Positions 7,482 to 14,666 of a stretch of 38,783 nt of DNA are shown piece after piece. A program made the translations under genes and the position numbers. Each line of letters begins with the position of its first letter. Within the stretch, counting starts at the first letter, position 1. The notes beneath the pieces are model-generated. The model was given only the letters and a program-made list of their open reading frames with translations. It did no database searches and was not told the origin of the DNA. The stretch comes from Blautia sp. (GTDB taxonomy: Bacteria; Bacillota; Clostridia; Lachnospirales; Lachnospiraceae): the NCBI GenBank assembly GCA_023667395.1, contig JAMPAC010000001.1, positions 769,287-808,069 of the forward strand, read 5' to 3'.

Positions 7482-7537
7482 GCCATAACCGTACAACCGC
7501 CCTCTCCGAACAAACTATAACAGAAAGGAAAAACGCC

Positions 7538-7822
7538 ATGACCGAAGAAAACAAAAAACTTTTAGCCAGGATCAACTCCTATGCGGAGAGCGCCCTGGGC
7601 GAAATCGATCCGCAGAAAGTTCCCGTCTCACAGCAACTGGAAAAGCTGAAACCTATTATGGGGGAAATCGCAAAAGAAAAAAACATGAGCCTGGAAGACC
7701 TGTTCATCCTGTATATGGACTTACAGAGTGAGGCAGCCTGTTCCGCCCAGAAGAAGCTGGAGGACAGCCTGACAGACTTAAACGACGGAGCCGACGGCAG
7801 CATGCCGCTGCTGTTCCGCTAA
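7538..7822 (+). CDS. small hypothetical protein (94 residues)
   Basis: A 94-residue soluble, mostly helical, acidic protein with no signal peptide, membrane segment or catalytic motif that I recognise. Features are an N-terminal TEENKKLLARINSYAES helix, a central EKNMSLEDLFILYMDLQSEAA helix and a short polar C-terminus ending PLLFR. It has an AAAGGA ribosome site and its own terminator, and it is one of very few plus-strand genes here, so it looks real. It converges on serA. No function is assigned. Confidence 0.7.
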   Translation: MTEENKKLLARINSYAESALGEIDPQKVPVSQQLEKLKPIMGEIAKEKNMSLEDLFILYMDLQSEAACSAQKKLEDSLTDLNDGADGSMPLLFR

Positions 7823-7830
7823 TTTTAAAA

Positions 7831-7867
7831 AGAGGCCTGCGCCACACCGCAGACCTCTCATTTTTTC
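7831..7867. terminator. bidirectional terminator between 7538-7822 and serA
   Basis: AGAGGCCTGCG (7831-7841) pairs with CGCAGACCTCT (7848-7858) with one mismatch. It is flanked by an A-run on the left and TTTTTT on the right, so it can stop transcription from both the plus-strand small gene and the minus-strand serA. Confidence 0.85.
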
Positions 7868-7870
7868 CGG

Positions 7871-9034
7871 CTATTTCACGATCCTGGCCCGGAACACGCC
7901 GTCTATCTTTTCCAGCGCCTCAATGATATCCGCCGTGGGAGCGGTCTCCACATCCATCATGGTGTACGCCACTTCTCCCCTGGACTTGTTCATCATATCG
8001 CTGATATTGATTCCCTTATCACCAAATTCAGCCGTGAATTTCGTGATCATATTGGCGATATTCCTGTGGAAGATCGCCACACGCCCCGCCTTGGTGCAGA
8101 CGCCCATATCGCAGGCGGGATAATTCACGCTGTTCCTGATATTGCCGTTTTCCAGATAATCCATCAACTCCTGCACCGCCATCTTCGCGCAGTTGTCCTC
8201 CGCCTCCTCGGTGCTGGCGCCCAGGTGGGGAATCACGATACAGCCGGGCTGTCCCGCCGTGACGGGATTGGGGAAATCGGAAACATAACAGCGTACCCTG
8301 CCGTTTTTGATCCCCTCCAGCACTGCCTTTTCGTCCGCAAGCAGATCCCTTGCAAAGTTCAGGATCACCACGCCGTCCTTCATTTTGGAGACGGCTTCCG
8401 CGTTAATGGTATTCCTGGTGGAATCCAGCAGGGGCACATGGATGGTGATAAAATCGCACTCCGCATAAATATCCTCCACGTTGACCACATGCTTCACCTG
8501 GCTGCTCAGGCTCCATGCGGCGGAAACGGACAGATAGGGGTCGTAGCCGTACACTTCCATGCCAAGGCTGATGGCCGCATTTGCCACCTTCGCGCCGATG
8601 GCCCCCAGGCCGATCACACCCAGCTTCTTGCCCTCGATCTCCGTGCCCGCAAACTTTTTCTTCTCTTTCTCAGCCGCTTTGGCGATATTTTCATCCGCTG
8701 CGGAACCTTTCACCCACTCGATGCCGCCCACCACATCGCGGGACGCCAGCAGCATGCCCGCAAGCACCAGTTCCTTTACGCCGTTGGCGTTTGCGCCGGG
8801 GGTATTGAACACAACAATGCCTTTCTCCGCGCACTTATCCAGCGGAATATTGTTGGTGCCTGCACCAGCCCTTGCCACAGCCAGAAGACTGCCGGGCAGT
8901 TCCATATCGTGCATGGCGGCGCTCCTCACCAGGATACCCTCCGCCTCCGTTACATTGTCGGTCAGGACATAATCCGCCGTCAGGCTGTCCAGGCCGATCT
9001 TTGAAATGGGATTCAAACATTTTATCTTAAACAT
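7871..9034 (-). CDS. serA: D-3-phosphoglycerate dehydrogenase
   Basis: First step of serine synthesis: oxidises 3-phosphoglycerate to 3-phosphohydroxypyruvate with NAD. The 387-residue protein has the 2-hydroxyacid dehydrogenase substrate domain, a Rossmann fold with GVIGLGAIG (about residues 139-147), the NAD-binding Asp region (YGYDPYLS), the active-site Arg in NFARDLL and His in PHLGAST. A C-terminal ACT domain of about 70 residues (from GRVAIFHRNIANMI) probably binds serine as feedback inhibitor. Start ATG at 9034. It lies downstream of serC with a small membrane gene between them, all on one strand, and is probably co-transcribed with serC from the promoter at 10526-10554. Confidence 0.95.
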   Translation of the reverse strand: MFKIKCLNPISKIGLDSLTADYVLTDNVTEAEGILVRSAAMHDMELPGSLLAVARAGAGTNNIPLDKCAEKGIVVFNTPGANANGVKELVLAGMLLASRDVVGGIEWVKGSAADENIAKAAEKEKKKFAGTEIEGKKLGVIGLGAIGAKVANAAISLGMEVYGYDPYLSVSAAWSLSSQVKHVVNVEDIYAECDFITIHVPLLDSTRNTINAEAVSKMKDGVVILNFARDLLADEKAVLEGIKNGRVRCYVSDFPNPVTAGQPGCIVIPHLGASTEEAEDNCAKMAVQELMDYLENGNIRNSVNYPACDMGVCTKAGRVAIFHRNIANMITKFTAEFGDKGINISDMMNKSRGEVAYTMMDVETAPTADIIEALEKIDGVFRARIVK

Positions 9035-9104
9035 GATGCTCTCCTTCTTCTACTGTTCTCTTTTCGGGAAGTGTTTCGGTTAAAGTTGTTCTGCAAATTG
9101 GAAG

Positions 9105-9287
9105 TTACGTCTCTTTCTTTCCAGTCTTTTTCCAATTTACGATCCCAATAATAAGCCAGCTCACTGCGATTCCCAGGGTAACCATTACACTATTGGGCAT
9201 ACTCCCTAAACCGATCAGCACTGCGCATAAAATGGCTCCTAATGACATGATCAAACTTATCAATACGATTGCCTTATGATTTTTCAT
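9105..9287 (-). CDS. small two-helix membrane protein between serC and serA
   Basis: A 60-residue protein with two hydrophobic segments (about residues 7-27 and 33-51) and a Lys-rich C-terminus (NWKKTGKKET). An AGGAGA ribosome site lies 8 bases ahead of its ATG, and it stands in the serC-serA gap in the same direction, so expression is likely. I recognise no family. A role related to serine metabolism or transport regulation would be inference from position only. Confidence 0.65.
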   Translation of the reverse strand: MKNHKAIVLISLIMSLGAILCAVLIGLGSMPNSVMVTLGIAVSWLIIGIVNWKKTGKKET

Positions 9288-9380
9288 GAAATCTTCTCCT
9301 TCGCCATACGCCGGTTTACTGATATCATCATAACCTTTTTAGCGGGCATGCCATTCCGAAAAGACAGCTTTCCTATCAAC

Positions 9381-10466
9381 TTATTTCAGGTTCTCGGCCT
9401 CAAACTTCTTCATGAACTCCACCAGCTTCTCCACGCCTTCGATGGGCATGGCGTTGTAGATGCTGGCGCGCATGCCGCCCACGGATCTGTGGCCTTTCAG
9501 ATTCTCGAAACCGGCTTCCTTTGCTTCTTTCACAAATTTGGCGTCCAGATCCGCGTCCCCTGTCACAAAGGGAACATTCATCAGGGAACGGTCTTCCTTG
9601 CGGACAGTGCCCCTAAACAGCTTGCTCTCGTCCAGGAAATCATACAGGATCTTGGCCTTTTTCTCATTATATTCTTTCATGGCGGACAGACCGCCCTTTG
9701 CTTTCAGCCACTTAAACACCTTGCCGCAGATATAAATGCCGTATGCGGGCGGCGTGTTGTACAGGGAATCATTATCCGCATGGATCTTGTATTTCAGCAT
9801 GGTAGGCGTGCCGGGAAGCACATCCTCGGTGATCAGATCCTCCCGGATGATCACAATGACCACGCCCGCAGGCCCAATATTCTTCTGTACGCCGCCGTAG
9901 ATCACGCCGTATTTGGTCACATCCACGGGCTCGGACAGGAAGCAGCTGGACACGTCGGCCACCAGGGTCTTGCCCTTGGTGTTGGGCAGTGTCTTGAATT
10001 TTGTGCCGTAGATCGTATTATTCTCGCAGATATATACATAATCCGCATCCTCGCTGATGGGCAGGTCGGAACAATCCGGGATATAGGAAAAGGTCTCATC
10101 CTCGGAAGACGCGATCTTATTGGCCTTGCCGTAAAGGCACGCCTCCTGATAAGCTTTCTTAGCCCACTGGCCGGTGACGATATAATCCGCCACCTTATTT
10201 TTCATCAGGTTCATTGGAATCATGGCAAACTGCTGGCTCGCGCCGCCCTGCAGGAACAGGACCTTATAATTGTCGGGAATGTTCATAAGTTCCCTTAAGT
10301 CTGCTTCCGCCTCCTTGATGATCGTATCATAGGCCTTGGAACGGTGGCTCATCTCCATGACGGACATGCCTGTCCCCCTGTAATCCAGCATTTCCTCAGC
10401 GGCCTCTTTCAGCACCTCCTCAGGAAGCACCGCAGGGCCTGCGGAAAAGTTATACACTCTTGACAT
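9381..10466 (-). CDS. serC: phosphoserine aminotransferase
   Basis: Second step of serine synthesis (phosphohydroxypyruvate plus glutamate to phosphoserine) and also used in pyridoxal phosphate synthesis. The 361-residue protein begins with the family signature YNFSAGPAVLPEEVL. It has the PLP phosphate-binding GGASQQFAMIPMN (about residues 75-87) and the Schiff-base Lys in YGGVQKNIGPAG (about residue 195), with the ADVSSCFLS segment just before. Length is normal. The GGAGGATT ribosome site precedes the ATG. With serA downstream, this forms a ser operon. A serB phosphatase is not seen in the window. Confidence 0.96.
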   Translation of the reverse strand: MSRVYNFSAGPAVLPEEVLKEAAEEMLDYRGTGMSVMEMSHRSKAYDTIIKEAEADLRELMNIPDNYKVLFLQGGASQQFAMIPMNLMKNKVADYIVTGQWAKKAYQEACLYGKANKIASSEDETFSYIPDCSDLPISEDADYVYICENNTIYGTKFKTLPNTKGKTLVADVSSCFLSEPVDVTKYGVIYGGVQKNIGPAGVVIVIIREDLITEDVLPGTPTMLKYKIHADNDSLYNTPPAYGIYICGKVFKWLKAKGGLSAMKEYNEKKAKILYDFLDESKLFRGTVRKEDRSLMNVPFVTGDADLDAKFVKEAKEAGFENLKGHRSVGGMRASIYNAMPIEGVEKLVEFMKKFEAENLK

Positions 10467-10525
10467 TTCATAATCCTCCTCAGAATTTCAGTGATATACC
10501 TGAAACTATTTTTAAGCATAGGTAT

Positions 10526-10554
10526 AGAATAATCTCTTCATTTGCTTTAGTCAA
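10526..10554 (-). promoter_or_regulatory. serC promoter
   Basis: On the minus strand TTGACT (10554-10549) and TATTCT (10531-10526) are 17 bases apart. Its -35 box abuts the decayed PIN gene, so it marks the boundary between the ser operon and the decay zone. Confidence 0.65.
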
Positions 10555-10983
10555 CTACATTGTTAAATTTTTTTCAAAAAGTTGTGATTTGGCGTAACAG
10601 TTCCGTGTCTTGTCCAAACTGTTACGATTTGGCTTGATAGAGCCAGGACAATGTGGCAAAATTCCGTCACAAAAACATCGACATCTTCCAGTAATCGCTG
10701 TATAAAGAATCGGATAATCCTTCACATCTCTGATTTCAAATAAAGCTTCATCCAATATGTCTGGTGAATATACATACTCATAATTCATCTTCGCAAGCAA
10801 TACATCTATCACTCCAACCCTGGCAGGAAATTTTCTTCTGACAACATCCTCTAATTCCTCTACAATATACGAAGACAGAACCAACTGGTGTTTCGTAAAA
10901 ATACACTCCATCATCCGGTTCATTTTCTCACCGGAAAATACCAATAATGAAATCAGTACATTTGTGTCAACCATTACTCGCAA
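10555..10983 (-). pseudogene. PIN-domain toxin, frameshifted and 3'-replaced
   Basis: The first roughly 95 codons encode a PIN-family ribonuclease toxin: MRVMVDTNVLISLLVFSG with the first catalytic Asp, then VEELEDVVRRKFP and DVKDYPILYTAITG with later acidic positions. After ITG the frame reads RCRCFCDG, whereas removing one A near 10686 restores DVDVFVT, the usual family sequence, so there is a one-base insertion. Even in the restored frame the expected GDKDF motif is absent and unrelated sequence with inverted repeats follows. A TTG start at 10983 abuts the antitoxin stop. Toxin activity is probably lost. Confidence 0.8.
10593..10626. repeat. inverted repeat at the broken end of the PIN gene
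   Basis: CGTAACAGTT (10593-10602) and AACTGTTACG (10617-10626) are perfect 10-base inverted repeats, and GATTTGGC occurs directly repeated beside each. The repeat sits in the foreign 3' part of the PIN pseudogene and may be the end of a mobile element or a recombination site. Confidence 0.5.
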
Positions 10984-11242
10984 TTATTTCACCGTTCTTT
11001 CTTTTCGCATTTCCTTAACCAGCGCCACAACATCCTCTTCTGTCTCCAGGCCAAGTCTCTCTGCCTCCCCCGCAAGTGCAGTCTGAGCCTCTCTTAGCGC
11101 TTCCATAGAAGAATTTGCTAAATATACACGTCCTGCCTCCTCCATAAAAAGCACCTTGCTCCTTTCCTTAATACCTAACTTTTTTCTAATCTCTATTGGT
11201 ATTGTAATCTGCCCTTTGGACGTAACGACAATCTCCCTTCAT
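10984..11242 (-). pseudogene. AbrB/MazE-type antitoxin with frameshift at codon 3
   Basis: From about 11234 the sequence encodes IVVTSKGQITIPIEIRKKLG, a textbook SpoVT/AbrB swapped-hairpin DNA-binding domain, followed by an acidic helical tail ending RKERTVK. The only well-placed start, ATG at 11240-11242 behind AAGGAG, is out of frame by one base. Removing one G from the GGG run near 11235 gives MKEIVVTSKG, the expected opening. The gene therefore appears inactivated by a one-base insertion. It directly precedes the PIN toxin (stop and TTG start adjoin), as in a standard antitoxin-toxin operon. Confidence 0.8.
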
Positions 11243-11295
11243 CACGCTCCTTGCTTTCCTTACTTTACGATATCCATTTTATTTCTAATATTGAT

Positions 11296-11709
11296 TTAAC
11301 ACATCTTTTTGTAAATTAACATTCCGTTACCATAAGGGTCATCTTCTGCCTCTAATTCTTCTCTGACAAATTCATAACCATTCTTTTCAAGAACTCTTAC
11401 CGAAGCATTATTCCCGTTCATAACACGTCCATATAAAATGTTAATTCCAAAAATCTCAACTATATACTTTGTCATTGCCATTAAAAGTTCAGTAGCATAC
11501 CCTTTTCCACAATACATTTTACAAATACCGTAGCCGATTTCCACCTCTTCTGGATTTCCCTCCACTTCATTTACCCCTGTATCACCTATCAACTCGCCTG
11601 TACATTTTAATTCAACAGCCAGTACATATGGTAAATGTTTATTGTTGACACAATTGATATAGAAATTGATTGCCCTAAGCGCCAAAATCCATACTTGAAT
11701 TTCTGCCAA
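11296..11709 (-). pseudogene. GNAT acetyltransferase, 5'-truncated
   Basis: A RimJ/RimL-like GNAT N-acetyltransferase fragment. The central strands (LAVELKCTGELIGDTG), the acetyl-CoA loop region YCGKGYATELL (Q/R-x-x-G-x-G/A type) and the C-terminal NNASVRVLEKNGYEFV are all present. The usual first 40 or so residues (typically opening with TERL) are missing. The only start is a TTG at 11709 without a clear ribosome site, and an outward promoter for an antisense RNA overlaps that end (11695-11723). It most likely lost its 5' end to the neighbouring insertion; a shortened functional enzyme is less likely. Confidence 0.65.
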
Positions 11710-11723
11710 GATTATGTTATATT
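11695..11723 (+). promoter_or_regulatory. promoter of antisense RNA, type I locus 2
   Basis: TTGAAT (11695-11700) and TATATT (11718-11723), spacer 17 bases. The -10 hexamer and spacing are the same as in the antisense promoters of loci 1 and 3. Confidence 0.75.
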
Positions 11724-11729
11724 GAATGT

Positions 11730-11868
11730 AACGAAAGGCATCTGCTGTAACAGATGCCTCTCAAACGGATAGTGTCCAACTCCAAAAGTGGATGCTCCCA
11801 AGCAAAGGTTTAATGTCCTAAAGGACACCGCCTAGCCTGTTTGCCGACAGGTTAGGCATTTTTATTTT
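11730..11868 (+). ncRNA. predicted antisense antitoxin RNA, type I locus 2
   Basis: Predicted transcript of about 140 bases from the promoter at 11695-11723 to the terminator at 11830-11868. It opens with a perfect GGCATCTG/CAGATGCC hairpin near its 5' end and contains a GTCC-TAAA-GGAC hairpin before the terminator. Its 3' end overlaps the last codons of the convergent toxin gene. It has no evident coding capacity. Confidence 0.65.
11830..11868 (+). terminator. terminator of the locus 2 antisense RNA
   Basis: GCCTAGCCTGT (11830-11840), loop TTGCCG, ACAGGTTAGGC (11847-11857), then ATTTTTATTTT. It is an 11-base stem with one wobble and a T-rich tail, a strong intrinsic terminator on the plus strand. 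Confidence 0.85.
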
Positions 11869-11978
11869 CGCTTGTTCTTCCTATCTATGTAGGCAGGCAA
11901 CGCTATCAGCAGAGTTCCGAAAGATACCAATAGAGCCAGTATCCCCAGAAAAACCATAATAATTTCATAATCTGTCAT
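11862..11978 (-). CDS. holin-like type I toxin, locus 2
   Basis: A 38-residue peptide starting MTDYEIIMVFLGILALLVSF and ending IDRKNKRK: one hydrophobic helix (about residues 6-30) and a basic tail. This is the standard form of the putative holin-like toxin (Hol-Tox) family widespread in Clostridia. A GGGAGGTGACGCTG ribosome site precedes the ATG at 11978. The toxin mRNA promoter lies at 12091-12119 inside the tail of the MobV pseudogene, and a convergent antisense RNA covers the 3' end. By analogy with Fst, it would disturb the membrane if unpaired with its RNA. Confidence 0.8.
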   Translation of the reverse strand: MTDYEIIMVFLGILALLVSFGTLLIALPAYIDRKNKRK

Positions 11979-12056
11979 CAGCGTCACCTCCCGTCTGGTG
12001 TAAGTCCGGCTAATCATGGATTATACCGGCTGAGTTTACAGTGACAGCTTGGGAGG

Positions 12057-13171
12057 CTACCACCCCGTCGAGGGGCTTTTCCGTATGGAAATTTTAACAT
12101 ATCCTTTACGCTCATTCAAGCAGGATTTGAACAAAATGCGGAGCAGCCTGCCCCGCATTTTGAAATCATCATACGCCAGAACAACCTCCCCTTTTGATGT
12201 CTGCCACGAGGCAATCTCCGGAAAGGTGACAAACTTTTCATAGTGAGGGATAGGGATGCGGTACTCCTTTAACAGCCTGCCGAGAGGGGTATAGCCATAC
12301 GAACTTGCCGCCCGTATATCCCGTTTTTTCTCCGCGAGTTTCGTAAACTCCCTTACCAGCGGAATCATGGAGAACAGCTTATAAAGAAGTATTTTGAGTT
12401 TGTCCAGCATACTGATAAAATCCAGCCGCCTGTCAAATTCCTGATCCAGCACACCGATATCCTCTAAAAGCCCATCCTTTTTCATTTTCATTTGTTCCAT
12501 TTCATTCTCTGCCCTGCTGACATCATTCACAAGAATTTCTTTCTTGGAACGCAGGATAAGCGTGTCCGTCTTCAAGGACAGGTTTTCCTCTTTTATTTCT
12601 TCCTGTTCTGCCTGCAGCTTTTGTTTCGTTTCCCTGCCTTCCGTTTTTATCTGTATCAAGTCTTTCTCTGCCCCGGCAATCTCTTTTTTCGTGCCGGACA
12701 AGCGGCTTTCTGCCTCGCTAACTTTCTTTTCCATCTGTTCCAGGCGTACAAAAGTGTTATAGAGCAAATCCTCTTTTTCATCAATCCGGTTCTCTACGGT
12801 TTCCAGACGTCTTGTTGCCTGCTGCACCTTGTACTCTGCAACCGTCAGGTCATGGTTTTTGCCTTTCTGCTTGCCCTTTACAAATACGTTGTAATAAATA
12901 AGCATCTGTATACTGGCGGTTCGCCGTAAACTGTCCTGCAGGATGTTCTCCAGCGTTTTGGGAGTGAAAACAGAGCGTTTTGATACCTTTGTTTCCAGAC
13001 CGCGCTTGAACCCCCTGCCTATTGGTGCGCCCACGACGTGCATGTGGGGCTTGCCTCATCAAAGTGTACGACCGCATTGGCAACCTTGAAATCCGGCATT
13101 TCCTTCTGTAACTGCTCCCGTAAGGTGTCATATACCTTACAGATGTTCTCTTTATTTTCTTTTATCTTGTA
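12057..13171 (-). pseudogene. MobV/Pre plasmid mobilisation (recombination) protein, truncated and frameshifted
   Basis: Encodes the C-terminal two thirds of a Pre/Mob relaxase that nicks plasmids at oriT. The conserved AVVHFDEASPHMHVVG motif, with the metal-binding His residues, is split: the upstream frame reads HFDEASPTC and the downstream frame HMHVVGAPIGRG. A missing C in the run at 13046-13049 explains this. A long coiled-coil region (about 12450-12850) and a C-terminal tail ending PSTGW follow. The N-terminal part is absent beyond 13171, where an in-frame stop appears. It is a remnant of an integrated mobilisable element, with type I locus 2 at its 3' end. Confidence 0.85.
12091..12119 (-). 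promoter_or_regulatory. promoter of toxin mRNA, type I locus 2
   Basis: On the minus strand TTGAAT (12119-12114) and TAAAAT (12096-12091), 17-base spacer, embedded in the last codons of the MobV pseudogene. The predicted start is near 12084, about 105 bases before the toxin ATG. Confidence 0.7.
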
Positions 13172-13233
13172 TTAATTATGAAAACTGACACAAAACAGGA
13201 TGCACGCCTCCGCCGTCCCTTTTGCCCATCCCC

Positions 13234-14640
13234 TCAATAAAACATCACCACCGGCGTCCCGATCTCCACCTGCTCATACAGCTGCGCCATGACCTCCGTA
13301 GGCGTGTTGATGCATCCATGGGAACCATTGGTCTGATAGATCTCGCCGCCGAATTCCGAGCGCCAGCTGGCGTCATGGATCCCGATGGCGCCCTTGACGG
13401 GAACCCAGTATTTCACGGGGGACGCATAGCCCGGTCCCCGCAGCACCCTGTTGCGCTGCTTGCTGTAGACAAAATTCACACCCTGGGGCGTTCCCCGCCT
13501 GCCGCCTCCGGTGTGCCCCGTCACGATATCCGTTTCAATGACCAGTTCGCCGTTCACATAATAATACATTCTCTGCTGGGTCATATCCACCTCGATATAG
13601 GTATCCCCGATATCGTTCTTTCCCCGCACCAGACCCTGCCGTATATATGCCGGGATATGCACTTCCTCCCGGTTCTCCTCCAGGGCCAACCTCAGATACG
13701 CAAACTCGGCCTCCTGGTCGATGGTAGTGCCATATGTGCCATTGCCGGGCACCTGCACCACATCCCCCCTGGTACTCTGGAAACTGATCTCTTTCTCATA
13801 GGTATCGTATTCTTCCGCCAGCTGGCTGACAAAAGCCCTGACCCGTTCCGGATCCGCCACCAGCTCCCCCGCCTCATCCAGAAAGGGCAGGCCCGTTGAC
13901 TGATCCACCCTCAGGAAACTCCCTGAAATGCCTCCCCGCAGGGACATCATCTGATCTCCCATATCATAGACGATACCGCACTGCTGGAACGCATCCACCT
14001 TTTCCCAGAGAGCCAGCAGTGTCATCTGCCATGCCGTAGGGGACAGGTCGTAAATACAGCCCGACTGCACCATATCCACCTCATAGCTGCCGTCCGTCAC
14101 GCTCTCCAGAACCCGCTGGAAAAGCAGTTCCGTATCCAGCCGATGCTCCAGCCCGTTGTCCAGCACCCAGCCCTCCGTATCGGAAAAACGGATCCTGACC
14201 CCGGCCTCCCTGTCCGTCTCCTGCCGCACAGGCTCCAGTTCCTCCAGCATCCGCCGCAGCTGCTCCTCATCAAATATGGGCGTGGGCAGCAGTTCATGAC
14301 TTTTCTGCAGCATGATATTTTCCACCCAGGACAAAGGATTCTGCCGACGGATAAACTGTTCCAGGGGCTCCGTATAATCCGCCACGTAACCGGTTCCGGC
14401 AAGATCCAGCTGATAGGCGTTCCCCGCCCCGTCCAAAATATTGACGACAGGAGCCTCCGCCCTGGCGGAAAGCTCCTGATTTACCTCTTCCACAGATTTT
14501 CCCGTACAATAGACGCCGTTGATCCATGTATTCACCGGAAAATGATCCCGGTAATAAAGCGCCAGCAGAAGAAACGCCGCCGCGATCAGGAGAAATCCCA
14601 TCAGGAAAAATCTTAACAGAAATCGACGCAATTTCTTCAT
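13234..14640 (-). CDS. L,D-transpeptidase (YkuD) with PG-binding-like N-terminal domains
   Basis: A membrane-anchored peptidoglycan L,D-transpeptidase that forms 3-3 cross-links or attaches proteins to the wall. An N-terminal signal-anchor (about residues 5-28) is followed by a long extracytoplasmic region of the type often annotated PG_binding_4 (about 30-320). The YkuD domain (from YIEVDMTQQRMYYYVNG) has its catalytic signature near the end: HDASW, then the SHGCINTP motif with the nucleophilic Cys. The ATG at 14640 is preferred because GAGGGG lies 4 bases upstream; an ATG four codons earlier is also possible. It follows ilvB by 26 bases on the same strand, so it is probably the last gene of the leuB-ilvD-ilvB transcript, an unusual partner for amino-acid synthesis. 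Confidence 0.92.
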   Translation of the reverse strand: MKKLRRFLLRFFLMGFLLIAAAFLLLALYYRDHFPVNTWINGVYCTGKSVEEVNQELSARAEAPVVNILDGAGNAYQLDLAGTGYVADYTEPLEQFIRRQNPLSWVENIMLQKSHELLPTPIFDEEQLRRMLEELEPVRQETDREAGVRIRFSDTEGWVLDNGLEHRLDTELLFQRVLESVTDGSYEVDMVQSGCIYDLSPTAWQMTLLALWEKVDAFQQCGIVYDMGDQMMSLRGGISGSFLRVDQSTGLPFLDEAGELVADPERVRAFVSQLAEEYDTYEKEISFQSTRGDVVQVPGNGTYGTTIDQEAEFAYLRLALEENREEVHIPAYIRQGLVRGKNDIGDTYIEVDMTQQRMYYYVNGELVIETDIVTGHTGGGRRGTPQGVNFVYSKQRNRVLRGPGYASPVKYWVPVKGAIGIHDASWRSEFGGEIYQTNGSHGCINTPTEVMAQLYEQVEIGTPVVMFY

Positions 14641-14666
14641 GTTTCCCCTCATTTGCCCCTGTCTCT

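Noticed and set aside
10555-13171. The idea that all frameshifts are sequencing errors
   Set aside because: Large genes across the window are intact, and the broken genes also show truncations and replaced ends, so real decay is more likely; single reads could still change individual sites.
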